DNA of 64,000 nucleotides, taken from NCBI RefSeq assembly GCF_002563695.1, contig NZ_PDJI01000004.1:1116001-1180000 (forward strand), read 5' to 3'. The position numbers were made by a program, and so were the translations under genes. This DNA is from Georgenia soli (GTDB lineage Bacteria > Actinomycetota > Actinomycetes > Actinomycetales > Actinomycetaceae). Below, piece by piece: positions 19,579 through 26,636 of this stretch (the stretch's first letter is position 1; each line of letters opens with the position of its first letter). The notes under the pieces are model-generated. The model was given only the letters and a program-made list of their open reading frames with translations, had not been told where the DNA came from and did not search any database.

Positions 19579-21115
19579 GATGCGCCTGCGGCCGGACCGG
19601 TGACCCGGCGTCCGGCGCTCGTGACTCCGGTTCCCGCTCCGGCTCGGGCAGTCGCTTCGGCTCCAGAAGCTGCTCCGGCTCGGGCGGCTGCTCGGCGGGC
19701 TGTGACCTCCGGCCGGCCGATCGCCCGCCGGCCGCCCCGCACCCCGCCAGCTCGGCGCGTGGTCCCTCGCGGTCCACGGCGAGGTACGAGCGCCTGGCCC
19801 GGCGGGACATCCTCACGGCGAACAGCACCGTCCCGAGCAGAGGCACCCGGGCCTCGCGCACCTTCTCCAGGCACGCCGCGAGGTGGTCCCTCGTGGTGGT
19901 GCCGGAACGGACCACCAGCACCAGGCCGTCGAGGGCCCGCGCCAGCACGATCGCGTCCGTGGCCGCGATCATGGGGTCGGAGTCGTAGATGACGACGTCG
20001 AAGCGTGACCGGAGCTCGGCCACGAGGCCCGCCATCGCCTGCGAGCCGAGCAGCGCCACCGGGTCGGGGGGCAGGGACCCGGCGGGGAGGATGCTGAGCG
20101 TCCCGTCCTGCCAGGGCACGAGCGCCTGGTCGAGGTCGACGTCGCCGACCAGCACGTCCGTGAGGCCGACCGAGCCCTCGACCCCGAACAGGCGGGTGAC
20201 GGCCGGGCGTCGCAGGCCGGAGTCCACGAGGCACACCTCGGCGCCGGCCAGGGCCCAGCTGATCGCCAGGTTGCCGGCGACGGTCGTCCCGCCGTGCCCC
20301 GGCATCGGCGAGCTCACGACGAAGTGGCGGAGCTCGTGGTCGACGTCCGCCAGGTTCAGCGCGCTCCTGATGGTGCGGTACTGCTCCGCCGCCGCCGTCC
20401 GGTAGTCCAGCGCGACGAGGGGCGCGGCCCGCGCCTCTCGTGAGGCGACCGTGGGACCGAGCGGAGAGACGTCGGTGATCGCGCGGACGTCCTCAGCTGT
20501 CTTGAGCCGCCGGTCGAGCACGTGCCTCAGCAGCGCGAGCACGACGCCGAGCGCGGCGCCTGCGACGACGCCAAGGAGCAGATTGAGCATCCCGCGCGGC
20601 GAGGAGGGCTCGGCGGGCACCTCGGCCTCCTGGGTCAGGGTGACCTTGACCGCCGACGAGGCCAGACCGCGCGGGGTCTCGAGCTCCTCGATCATCACCC
20701 CCAGCTGCCGGGACATCTCGTCGGCGATGTCGGCGGCCTGCCGCGGGTCGTGGTCCTCGACGGACACCTGGAGCAGGACGCTGTCGGCCGGGCTGGTCAC
20801 CTCCACCATCTGCCGGAGTGCGCGCGGCGAGACGTCGAGGTCGAGCTCGTCGATGACGGCCTGCAGGACCTGCGGGCTCCGGCTCAGCGCCGAGTAGGAG
20901 GCCATGCGCTGCACCGTGAACTGCGATCCCTGGAAGATCTCGCCCGACCCCGTGGCCTCCGCGTCAGCGACCGTGACGAAGGAGGTGGCGGTAGCGGTGT
21001 ACTTCTTCTGCGAGACCAGGTTGAGCGCGAGCGCGACGAGCAGCCCGACGAGGATCATGGACACCCAGATCCGCCAGCGTCTCTGCAGAAGGACCACGTA
21101 CTCCGCGAAGGACAT
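19505..21115 (-). CDS. Wzz-CpsD type fusion with degenerate ATPase motifs
   Basis: A 536-residue chain-length regulator fused to a bacterial tyrosine-kinase-like domain. Membrane helices lie near 14-35 and about 170-190, flanking the extracytoplasmic Wzz region. The cytoplasmic domain aligns with BY-kinases but its active-site motifs are altered. Walker A reads SSPMPGHGGTT with Gly276 where the lysine belongs (codon 20288-20290). Walker A' reads CLVDSGLRRP, keeping only one aspartate. Walker B reads VVIYDSDPM instead of VIIDTPP. The tail is Pro/Glu/Arg-rich with no tyrosine cluster. This looks like a pseudokinase or a scaffold. No phosphatase gene is nearby. It is transcribed divergently from the acetyltransferase gene. 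Confidence 0.85.
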   Translation of the reverse strand: MSFAEYVVLLQRRWRIWVSMILVGLLVALALNLVSQKKYTATATSFVTVADAEATGSGEIFQGSQFTVQRMASYSALSRSPQVLQAVIDELDLDVSPRALRQMVEVTSPADSVLLQVSVEDHDPRQAADIADEMSRQLGVMIEELETPRGLASSAVKVTLTQEAEVPAEPSSPRGMLNLLLGVVAGAALGVVLALLRHVLDRRLKTAEDVRAITDVSPLGPTVASREARAAPLVALDYRTAAAEQYRTIRSALNLADVDHELRHFVVSSPMPGHGGTTVAGNLAISWALAGAEVCLVDSGLRRPAVTRLFGVEGSVGLTDVLVGDVDLDQALVPWQDGTLSILPAGSLPPDPVALLGSQAMAGLVAELRSRFDVVIYDSDPMIAATDAIVLARALDGLVLVVRSGTTTRDHLAACLEKVREARVPLLGTVLFAVRMSRRARRSYLAVDREGPRAELAGCGAAGGRSAGRRSQPAEQPPEPEQLLEPKRLPEPEREPESRAPDAGSPVRPQAHLSPQVRARVRPQGRPQSGSHVESR

Positions 21116-21266
21116 ACCGGTTCCCGCTCTCGTCGGTCGACTCTGACCACGTCGAGGCTAACGTGGGCAGCTGGGCCGCGGAGCGGGATTGCCGGGCACG
21201 GTTCCGGCCGGACTTCCCCGGCTCAACAGCCCACGGCCGCGGGCACCGCCGGGGCACCATCGACGG

Positions 21267-22388
21267 ATGGAGCCGTACACGGTGCGCCGGGAGGACGACT
21301 TCGACTTCACCTCCGACGAGTACGAGGACCTGTACAACCGTGCGGGCGCGACGCCGTTCCAGCACGGCCGGTGGCTCACCACCCTCTACGAGACCCTCGC
21401 TCCTCGGCGAGGCGCGCGGAAGCTGGTCGTCACCGTGCGCGACGACCGGGGCAGGCTCGTGCTGGCGCTCCCGATGGTGCGTCGTCGGGAGGGCCCCCTG
21501 CGGCTGCTTGAGCTCGCCGACCTCGGGGTGAACGACTACGCGGCACCGCTGCTCGACCCGCAGCATGCCGCGCTGCTCGCCGGGGACGGGCTGGCACGGC
21601 GGGTCCGCTCCGCCCTCGGCGGGTTCGACCTGCTGCGGATCGAGCGTGTCGTCGACTCCCCCGACCCGTTCCTCGCCGTGCTCGCCGGGGCGCGGGCGAA
21701 ACGGCACGCCTACAGCACGCACCTCATCGAGCTGGCCGGCACGGTCGAGGAGTGGCGCGCCGGCCTGCCCCCTCCGTTCGCCCGGCACCTGGAGCGCAAG
21801 TACAAGCGCCTGCGCCCCAAGGGCGAACGCCGGCTCCGCGTCGTCACCGACCCGGCCGAGGTGGGGCCGGCCATGGACCGGCTGCGCCGCTTCCGCGCCG
21901 CCCGGTTCGCGGAGCGGCGCGGCACCGACCTGGTCCAGGAGGAGGACTTCTACGCGTTCTACTGCGCGGCCGCACGGCACAGCGTGCGCGGCGGTCCCGG
22001 GCGTCTCGTCGTGCTGGAGGTCGGCGGCGAGGCGGTCGCGGTGGCGTTCGACCTGGTCGACGGCACGGGAGAGCTGTTCCTGCTCGTCGGCTACGACGTG
22101 GAGCGGCTGCGCAACTACTCGCTCGGGCTGCTGATCGTCGACGAGCTGGTGCGCGACGCGATCGGCCAGGGACGGCGGTACTTCGACCTCACCGTGGGCG
22201 ACGAGCCGTACAAGGCCGACTTCGGCGCGCGTCCCAGGCCCCTGTTCGAGATCCGGGTCGCCCGCACGCCGTTGGGCGTGGCGGGGATGCTCGCCCGCGA
22301 CGGTTACCTCCTGACGCGCCGCACGGCGAAGCGTGCGGTGCTGGCGTACGAGGAGCGCCGTCGGAGCCCGGGACCGGGTGAGGGCTGA
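21267..22388 (+). CDS. CelD/BcsL-like GNAT acetyltransferase
   Basis: A 373-residue protein with the FemAB/CelD-type acetyltransferase fold (Acetyltransf_6). Landmarks are ATPFQHGRWLTTLYE near the start, the basic block RHLERKYKRLRPKGERRL and the C-terminal GNAT core ending FDLTVGDEPYKADFGA, a hallmark of this family. Such enzymes acylate sugars of extracellular polysaccharides. The ATG at 21267 fits the conserved start but has no visible ribosome binding site. The gene lies between the Wzz-CpsD-like gene, on the other strand, and the beta-helix protein on the same strand. Confidence 0.85.
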   Translation: MEPYTVRREDDFDFTSDEYEDLYNRAGATPFQHGRWLTTLYETLAPRRGARKLVVTVRDDRGRLVLALPMVRRREGPLRLLELADLGVNDYAAPLLDPQHAALLAGDGLARRVRSALGGFDLLRIERVVDSPDPFLAVLAGARAKRHAYSTHLIELAGTVEEWRAGLPPPFARHLERKYKRLRPKGERRLRVVTDPAEVGPAMDRLRRFRAARFAERRGTDLVQEEDFYAFYCAAARHSVRGGPGRLVVLEVGGEAVAVAFDLVDGTGELFLLVGYDVERLRNYSLGLLIVDELVRDAIGQGRRYFDLTVGDEPYKADFGARPRPLFEIRVARTPLGVAGMLARDGYLLTRRTAKRAVLAYEERRRSPGPGEG

Positions 22389-22481
22389 GCCACGGCCGCC
22401 GCCAGGGATGCGTCCGCAGGGCATCCGCACGGTGCCGCCGTCTCCCCCGACCGCCTCGAGGGAGGCTGGCGGGATGGACGC

Positions 22482-24299
22482 GTGGGCCGCAACGCCTCGC
22501 AGGGTCCCGGCCACCGGCCGTGGATGCGCAGGTGGGCGGTGCCCGTCGTGCTCGCGCTGCTCCTCGGGTCCGTCGGTGTCGTCCTGGCGCTGACGAGCGC
22601 CGACCCTTCCACCACGCCCGCGGCGGACGGCGGCGTCCGGGTGCCCGGGGCGCCCCGAGAGGTCCGGACTCTCCACGTCTCCCCCGACGGCGACGACGAC
22701 GGGGCCGACGGGACCGCTGAGCGGCCGCTCCGTACCATCGGGGCCGCCGTTAGAGCCTCCGACGACGGCGACACGGTCGTGGTCCATGCCGGCACCTACC
22801 GGGAGTCGCTCAAGATCGAGGGCCGGCCCGGCCTGAGGCTGGTCGCGGCGCCGGGCGAGGAGGTGTGGCTGGACGGCTCCGTCGTCGTCACCGACTGGGT
22901 CCGGGACGGCGCCGGGTGGGTCTCGGGAGGCTGGACCGCCGAGTTCGACAGCAGCCCGACCTACAGCTGGGGGAAGCCGGACAACGACAGGCCGGGCTGG
23001 GGCTTCCTCGACCCGAAGCATCCGATGGCCGCGCACCCGGACCAGGTCTGGGTCGACGGCGAGCGCCAGGCCCAGGTGGGGTCGCGGGCCGAGGTGCGGC
23101 CCGGGACGTTCTACGTCGACACCGGCCGCGACGAGCTGGTCCTCGGCACCGACCCCGGCGGACGCACTGTCACGGCCAGCACCGAGGCCCGGGCTCTGCG
23201 TGTCCGCAGCGCAGGGATGCTGGTGCGCGGCATCGGCGTCCGGAACTACGCGCCGTCCGTCCCGCACATGGGCGCGGTCACCGTCGAGGCCCCGGACGTG
23301 ACGTTCGAGGACGTCACGGTGACGGGCAGCGCGACGACCGCCGTGCACGTGCTCAGCACCGGCGTGAAGCTGCAGGACATGGTCCTGGAGAACAGCGGGA
23401 TGATGGGCCTGAGCGCCACAGAGGCGGACGGCCTGGAGCTCGTGCGGGTCACCGCCCGCGGCAACAACGCGGAACGGTTCAACCACTCCCCCGCGGCGGG
23501 CGGCGCGAAGATCGGGCGCTCGGCGGGGGTCGTGGTCCGGGACAGCGTCTTCGAGGGCAACCTGGCGAACGGGTTGTGGTTCGACGAGTCCGTGCACGAC
23601 ATCCAGCTGCTGCGCACCCGGGTGCTCGACAACGTCGGCCACGGCGTCTCGGTCGAGCTCTCCGGCCGGGCGACCATCGCGGGCAACGTCATCGCGCGCA
23701 ACCAGCGGAACGGTCTGAAGCTCACCGACACGGAGGACGTGCAGGTGTGGAACAACACCTTCGCGGACAACAACAGGTCGATCAACGTCGTGCAGGACGA
23801 CCGGGACATCCGCGCGAGGGGAAGCTACAGCGACCCGGACTCGCCGCTGACCTGGCGGACCCAGACCGTGGCCATCCGCAACAACGTCATCGCCCACACG
23901 GGCACCGCCCCGCTGACGTCCCGCGAGAAGCAGCCGCGGACGTGCCTGCTGTGCGTCGAGGACTTCAGCGGCCGCTGGACCGCGGCCGAGATGGACGTGA
24001 CGGCTCTGGGCAACGTGTACCAGCGGCCGGACGCCGACTCACCCCGGTGGCTCGTCGTGTGGGCCCGCCGGGACAAGGACCCGTACGTCTTCCGGGACGT
24101 GCCACAGTTTCGCGAGACCGCACTGCAGGAGCAGACCGGCGTCGAGCTCACCGGCCCTTCCGTGCTGACGGAGGACCTCGGCCTCCGCCCGGGGCTGGAG
24201 CGGCTGTCCGGCACGGTCGCGCAGCCCCTCCCCGAGGACGTCGCCCAGCAGGTCGGCCAGCCGGCAGGCAGCCGGCACCTGGGCGCCTGGACCAGCTGA
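22482..24299 (+). CDS. Secreted right-handed parallel beta-helix protein
   Basis: A protein of about 605 residues. A signal anchor (RRWAVPVVLALLLGSVGVVLA) is followed by LHVSPDGDDDGADGTAERPLRTIGAAV, the standard opening of secreted pectate-lyase-like beta-helix proteins. Repeated coils follow with Asn/Gly turns, such as NGLWFDESVHDIQLLRTRVL, AGNVIARNQRNGLKL and WNNTFADNNRSINVV. It is probably a polysaccharide lyase, epimerase or binding protein acting on the exported polymer; no catalytic residues can be assigned. The GTG at 22482 keeps the full N-terminus; ATG at 22524 would start directly at the signal sequence. Neither has a convincing ribosome binding site. Confidence 0.8.
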   Translation: MGRNASQGPGHRPWMRRWAVPVVLALLLGSVGVVLALTSADPSTTPAADGGVRVPGAPREVRTLHVSPDGDDDGADGTAERPLRTIGAAVRASDDGDTVVVHAGTYRESLKIEGRPGLRLVAAPGEEVWLDGSVVVTDWVRDGAGWVSGGWTAEFDSSPTYSWGKPDNDRPGWGFLDPKHPMAAHPDQVWVDGERQAQVGSRAEVRPGTFYVDTGRDELVLGTDPGGRTVTASTEARALRVRSAGMLVRGIGVRNYAPSVPHMGAVTVEAPDVTFEDVTVTGSATTAVHVLSTGVKLQDMVLENSGMMGLSATEADGLELVRVTARGNNAERFNHSPAAGGAKIGRSAGVVVRDSVFEGNLANGLWFDESVHDIQLLRTRVLDNVGHGVSVELSGRATIAGNVIARNQRNGLKLTDTEDVQVWNNTFADNNRSINVVQDDRDIRARGSYSDPDSPLTWRTQTVAIRNNVIAHTGTAPLTSREKQPRTCLLCVEDFSGRWTAAEMDVTALGNVYQRPDADSPRWLVVWARRDKDPYVFRDVPQFRETALQEQTGVELTGPSVLTEDLGLRPGLERLSGTVAQPLPEDVAQQVGQPAGSRHLGAWTS

Positions 24300-24301
24300 T
24301 C

Positions 24302-24317
24302 GGCCGGCTCTCCGGCC
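24302..24317 (+). terminator. Short hairpin after the beta-helix gene
   Basis: Six-base arms GGCCGG and CCGGCC with a CTCT loop lie three bases after the stop codon at 24299. This is a weak candidate terminator. Confidence 0.35.
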
Positions 24318-24403
24318 CTCGCGGCAGGCCCGGCGGGCTCGGCGGAGTCGATGCGAGAGAATCAATTTCGGAGCGCGCCCCCACGGCGTCGGCATCGCCC
24401 TAG

Positions 24404-24430
24404 GCTTTTCGTTATCAATTCGTTATTGAA
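24404..24430 (+). promoter_or_regulatory. AT-rich control region upstream of the DUF1972 glycosyltransferase
   Basis: A rare AT-rich patch in this GC-rich window. It contains the direct repeat CGTTAT at 24410-24415 and 24421-24426, spaced 11 bases, and the inverted repeat TCAAT (24415-24419) / ATTGA (24425-24429) around a 5-base loop. It lies about 110 bases before the ATG at 24540, so a promoter and operator are likely. A second AT-rich tract starts near 24354. Confidence 0.45.
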
Positions 24431-24539
24431 CCGTCCGCTCAAGCAGTGTGAACGGTGCGGCGGGCCGGGTCTCCTGGCTCGGGGGGCCGCTCGTCGGGGG
24501 CCACTGTCTGTCTCGCCCCTCCCGAGATCGGAACCTCTC

Positions 24540-25778
24540 ATGACGAAGCAGTCTGCTGCGCTCCACGTCGCCCTCGTCGGAACCCGCGGGGTGCCCGCAC
24601 GGTACGGCGGGTTCGAGACCTGCGTGGAGGAGGTCGGCTCACGCCTCGCCTCCCGTGGCCACCGGGTCGTCGTCTACTGCCGGAGCACCGGCGACGAGAC
24701 GGTCCGCGAGCGCCACGACGGGATGGAGCTCGTCCACCTGCCGGCCCTGCACCGGCGCTCGCTGGAGACCGTCAGCCACACCGGCCTCTCCGTCGCGCAC
24801 CTGGCACGCCATCGCACCGACGTGGCCGTCGTCTTCAACGCCGCCAACGCGCCGTGGCTGCCCGCGATCAGAGCGAGCAACATCCCGGTGGCCACCCACG
24901 TCGACGGCCTCGAGTGGCTGCGGAGCAAGTGGGGGCCCTCCGGACGGCGCTACTACCGGGCGGCCGAGGCCCTCGCGGTCCGCTGGTCCGACGCGGTCAT
25001 CGCCGACGCGCCCGGCATCGCCGACTACTACCTCGCGGAGTTCGGCGCCCGGACCGAGCTGATCTCCTACGGGGCACCGATCATCCGACCGGGTCACGAC
25101 CGGCTGGAGGAGCTGGGACTCACGCTGCGCGGCTACCACCTCGTCGTCGCGCGGTTCGAGCCGGAGAACCACGTCCACACGATCCTGGAGGGCTACCGCC
25201 GCAGAGCCGCCCGGCTTCCCCTCGTCGTCGTCGGCTCCGCCCCGTACGCCGACCGGTACACGGCGCACCTGCACCGGCTCGGCGACGACCGCGTCAGGTT
25301 CCTCGGCGGGGTGTGGGACCACGACCTCCTCGACCAGCTGTACGCGGGCTGCTACTCCTACGCCCACGGCCACTCGGTCGGCGGCACGAACCCGTCCCTG
25401 CTGCGGGCGATCGGCGCCGGGGCACCGTGCCTGGCGTTCGACGTCTCCTTCAACCGGGACGTCCTCGGTGACACCGGCAGCTACTTCCGCAGCGGCGCCG
25501 ACGTCCGGGAGGCGCTCGAACGGGCGGAGCAGGACCCGGCCGGGCAGCGGGCCCGCGGGGAGGCCACCCGCGAGCGAGCGCGGACGTACAGCTGGGACGA
25601 CGTCGCCGACAGCTACGAGGAGCTGTGCCGGCGCCTCGTCGCCGGCCCGCTCTCCCCGCGGCCCTCCGGGCGTCGGCGGCCCGGGCTCGGGCGGCCCGCC
25701 GTCACGAGCTCAGGCCTGCCACGTCGCGATACCACTTCGGCAGCGCCAGGACGAGGTAGCCGGCCGTCCCGAGCATGA
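24540..25778 (+). CDS. Glycosyltransferase with DUF1972 N-terminal domain (GT4, rhamnosyltransferase-like)
   Basis: A 412-residue GT4 enzyme. The start ALVGTRGVPARYGGFETCVEEV is the DUF1972 signature found in putative rhamnosyltransferases of capsule and O-antigen clusters. Further family blocks are NAANAPWLPAIRASNIPVATHVDGLEW, here NAANAPWLP and THVDGLEWLRSKWG, the donor-site segment VVARFEPENHVHTILEG and YAHGHSVGGTNPSLLRAIGAG. The ATG at 24540 follows a weak GGAA; the upstream AT-rich region probably holds the promoter. Its 3' end overlaps the convergent CDP-alcohol transferase gene by 77 bases, and the last 40 residues are low-complexity Arg/Pro/Gly. Confidence 0.9.
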   Translation: MTKQSAALHVALVGTRGVPARYGGFETCVEEVGSRLASRGHRVVVYCRSTGDETVRERHDGMELVHLPALHRRSLETVSHTGLSVAHLARHRTDVAVVFNAANAPWLPAIRASNIPVATHVDGLEWLRSKWGPSGRRYYRAAEALAVRWSDAVIADAPGIADYYLAEFGARTELISYGAPIIRPGHDRLEELGLTLRGYHLVVARFEPENHVHTILEGYRRRAARLPLVVVGSAPYADRYTAHLHRLGDDRVRFLGGVWDHDLLDQLYAGCYSYAHGHSVGGTNPSLLRAIGAGAPCLAFDVSFNRDVLGDTGSYFRSGADVREALERAEQDPAGQRARGEATRERARTYSWDDVADSYEELCRRLVAGPLSPRPSGRRRPGLGRPAVTSSGLPRRDTTSAAPGRGSRPSRA

Positions 25779-26439
25779 GGACGCCGTAGGCGACGAGGAA
25801 GACCTCCGGCCAGGCGAGCGTGAGGAAGACGAGGCAGAGGACGCCGTAGTCCGTCGGCAGGGCCAGCAGGGACCGGACGACCGAGGGACGGGAGCGCTCC
25901 GACGACGCCAGCGCCGGTCCGCCCGGGCGCCGCAGGCGGTCGGTGAGGATGAACCCGAAGAACCACACCGCGTCGAACGCGCTGAAGCTCAGAGGGACGA
26001 GCAGGAGCAGATCCGTCGGCAGCTCGGCGAAGCGGTACAGGGAGACCAGCACCGACAGGTGGATCGTCGCCGTCTTGGCGCAGTCGACCACATGGTCGAG
26101 CCACTCCCCCGCCGGCGTCCCGCCGCCGAGCAGCCGGGCCAGCTGACCGTCCGCAGAGTCCAGGGCGTAGCCGAGGACCAGCAGGACGGCGACCGTCACC
26201 GACGTCGCGGGCGTGGGCCGCACCAGCACCACGAGGGCGATGCCGGTGAAGGTGAGCAGCGCGCTGACGCCGGTCACCTGGTTGGGGGTCATCCCCAGCC
26301 GGTGCGCCGCCGCGGCGAAGATCCGCCCCAGCGGCCTGTTGACCAGACGTGAGTAGAGCGGGGCGCCGCGGTTGGACTTCTGCGCCGCCCGCAGCGAGCG
26401 GACGGACTCGGTGAACGTCGTGGAGGTCCTCTGGGCCAT
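25702..26439 (-). CDS. CDP-alcohol phosphatidyltransferase family protein
   Basis: A 245-residue membrane enzyme with six helices that transfers a phospho-alcohol from a CDP-activated donor. The complete catalytic signature D-x2-DG-x2-AR-x8-G-x3-D-x3-D is present in DSADGQLARLLGGGTPAGEW followed by LDHVVD. The acceptor cannot be deduced; it could be a lipid or a polyprenyl-linked sugar. The ATG at 26439 has GAGGAG upstream, and the minus-strand TACCGT at 26490-26485 is a possible -10 box. With the TagD-like cytidylyltransferase 3 kb away it probably forms one pathway that makes and uses a CDP-alcohol. Confidence 0.9.
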   Translation of the reverse strand: MAQRTSTTFTESVRSLRAAQKSNRGAPLYSRLVNRPLGRIFAAAAHRLGMTPNQVTGVSALLTFTGIALVVLVRPTPATSVTVAVLLVLGYALDSADGQLARLLGGGTPAGEWLDHVVDCAKTATIHLSVLVSLYRFAELPTDLLLLVPLSFSAFDAVWFFGFILTDRLRRPGGPALASSERSRPSVVRSLLALPTDYGVLCLVFLTLAWPEVFLVAYGVLMLGTAGYLVLALPKWYRDVAGLSS

Positions 26440-26549
26440 GGTTGCTCCTCGTGCCGCCCGGCGCGCCGCACGCCGTGGCCCGTAACGGTAGGCGGGCACC
26501 CGCGCGGGCGGAGCGGATTGCCGGGCGACGCCGGACGTCGCGGCCCGAC

Positions 26550-26569
26550 GTGCGGAGATGTTGCGGTCC
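26550..26569. promoter_or_regulatory. 20-bp motif shared with the region upstream of the cytidylyltransferase gene
   Basis: This 20-base stretch, with core GTTGCGG, matches 30040-30059 at 17 of 20 positions. Both copies lie in intergenic promoter regions of this cluster: here between the CDP-alcohol transferase and the LuxR gene, there upstream of the TagD-like gene. It is a candidate regulator-binding site. Confidence 0.3.
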
Positions 26570-26623
26570 GGTGCGGGGTGCCGGCACGGGCCCCGAACCG
26601 GCATGCCGCGAGGGTGGTCTCAG

Positions 26624-26629
26624 TACGCT
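26624..26629 (+). promoter_or_regulatory. Leaderless -10 box (TACGCT) of the LuxR-family gene
   Basis: TACGCT ends seven bases before the GTG start at 26637 and there is no ribosome binding site, so transcription should begin at or next to the start codon. A CGGCATGCCG palindrome (26599-26608) occupies the -35 region and could be an operator. Confidence 0.5.
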
Positions 26630-26636
26630 GTCGAAG

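Noticed and set aside
18223..21115. Frameshift or fusion at the overlapping 3' ends of wzy and the CpsD-like gene
   Set aside because: The 74-base overlap is tail-to-tail on opposite strands and both low-complexity tails are open; nothing suggests a sequencing error.
20964..23897. 977-codon minus-strand open frame
   Set aside because: It runs antisense to the acetyltransferase and beta-helix genes and has no recognisable motif.
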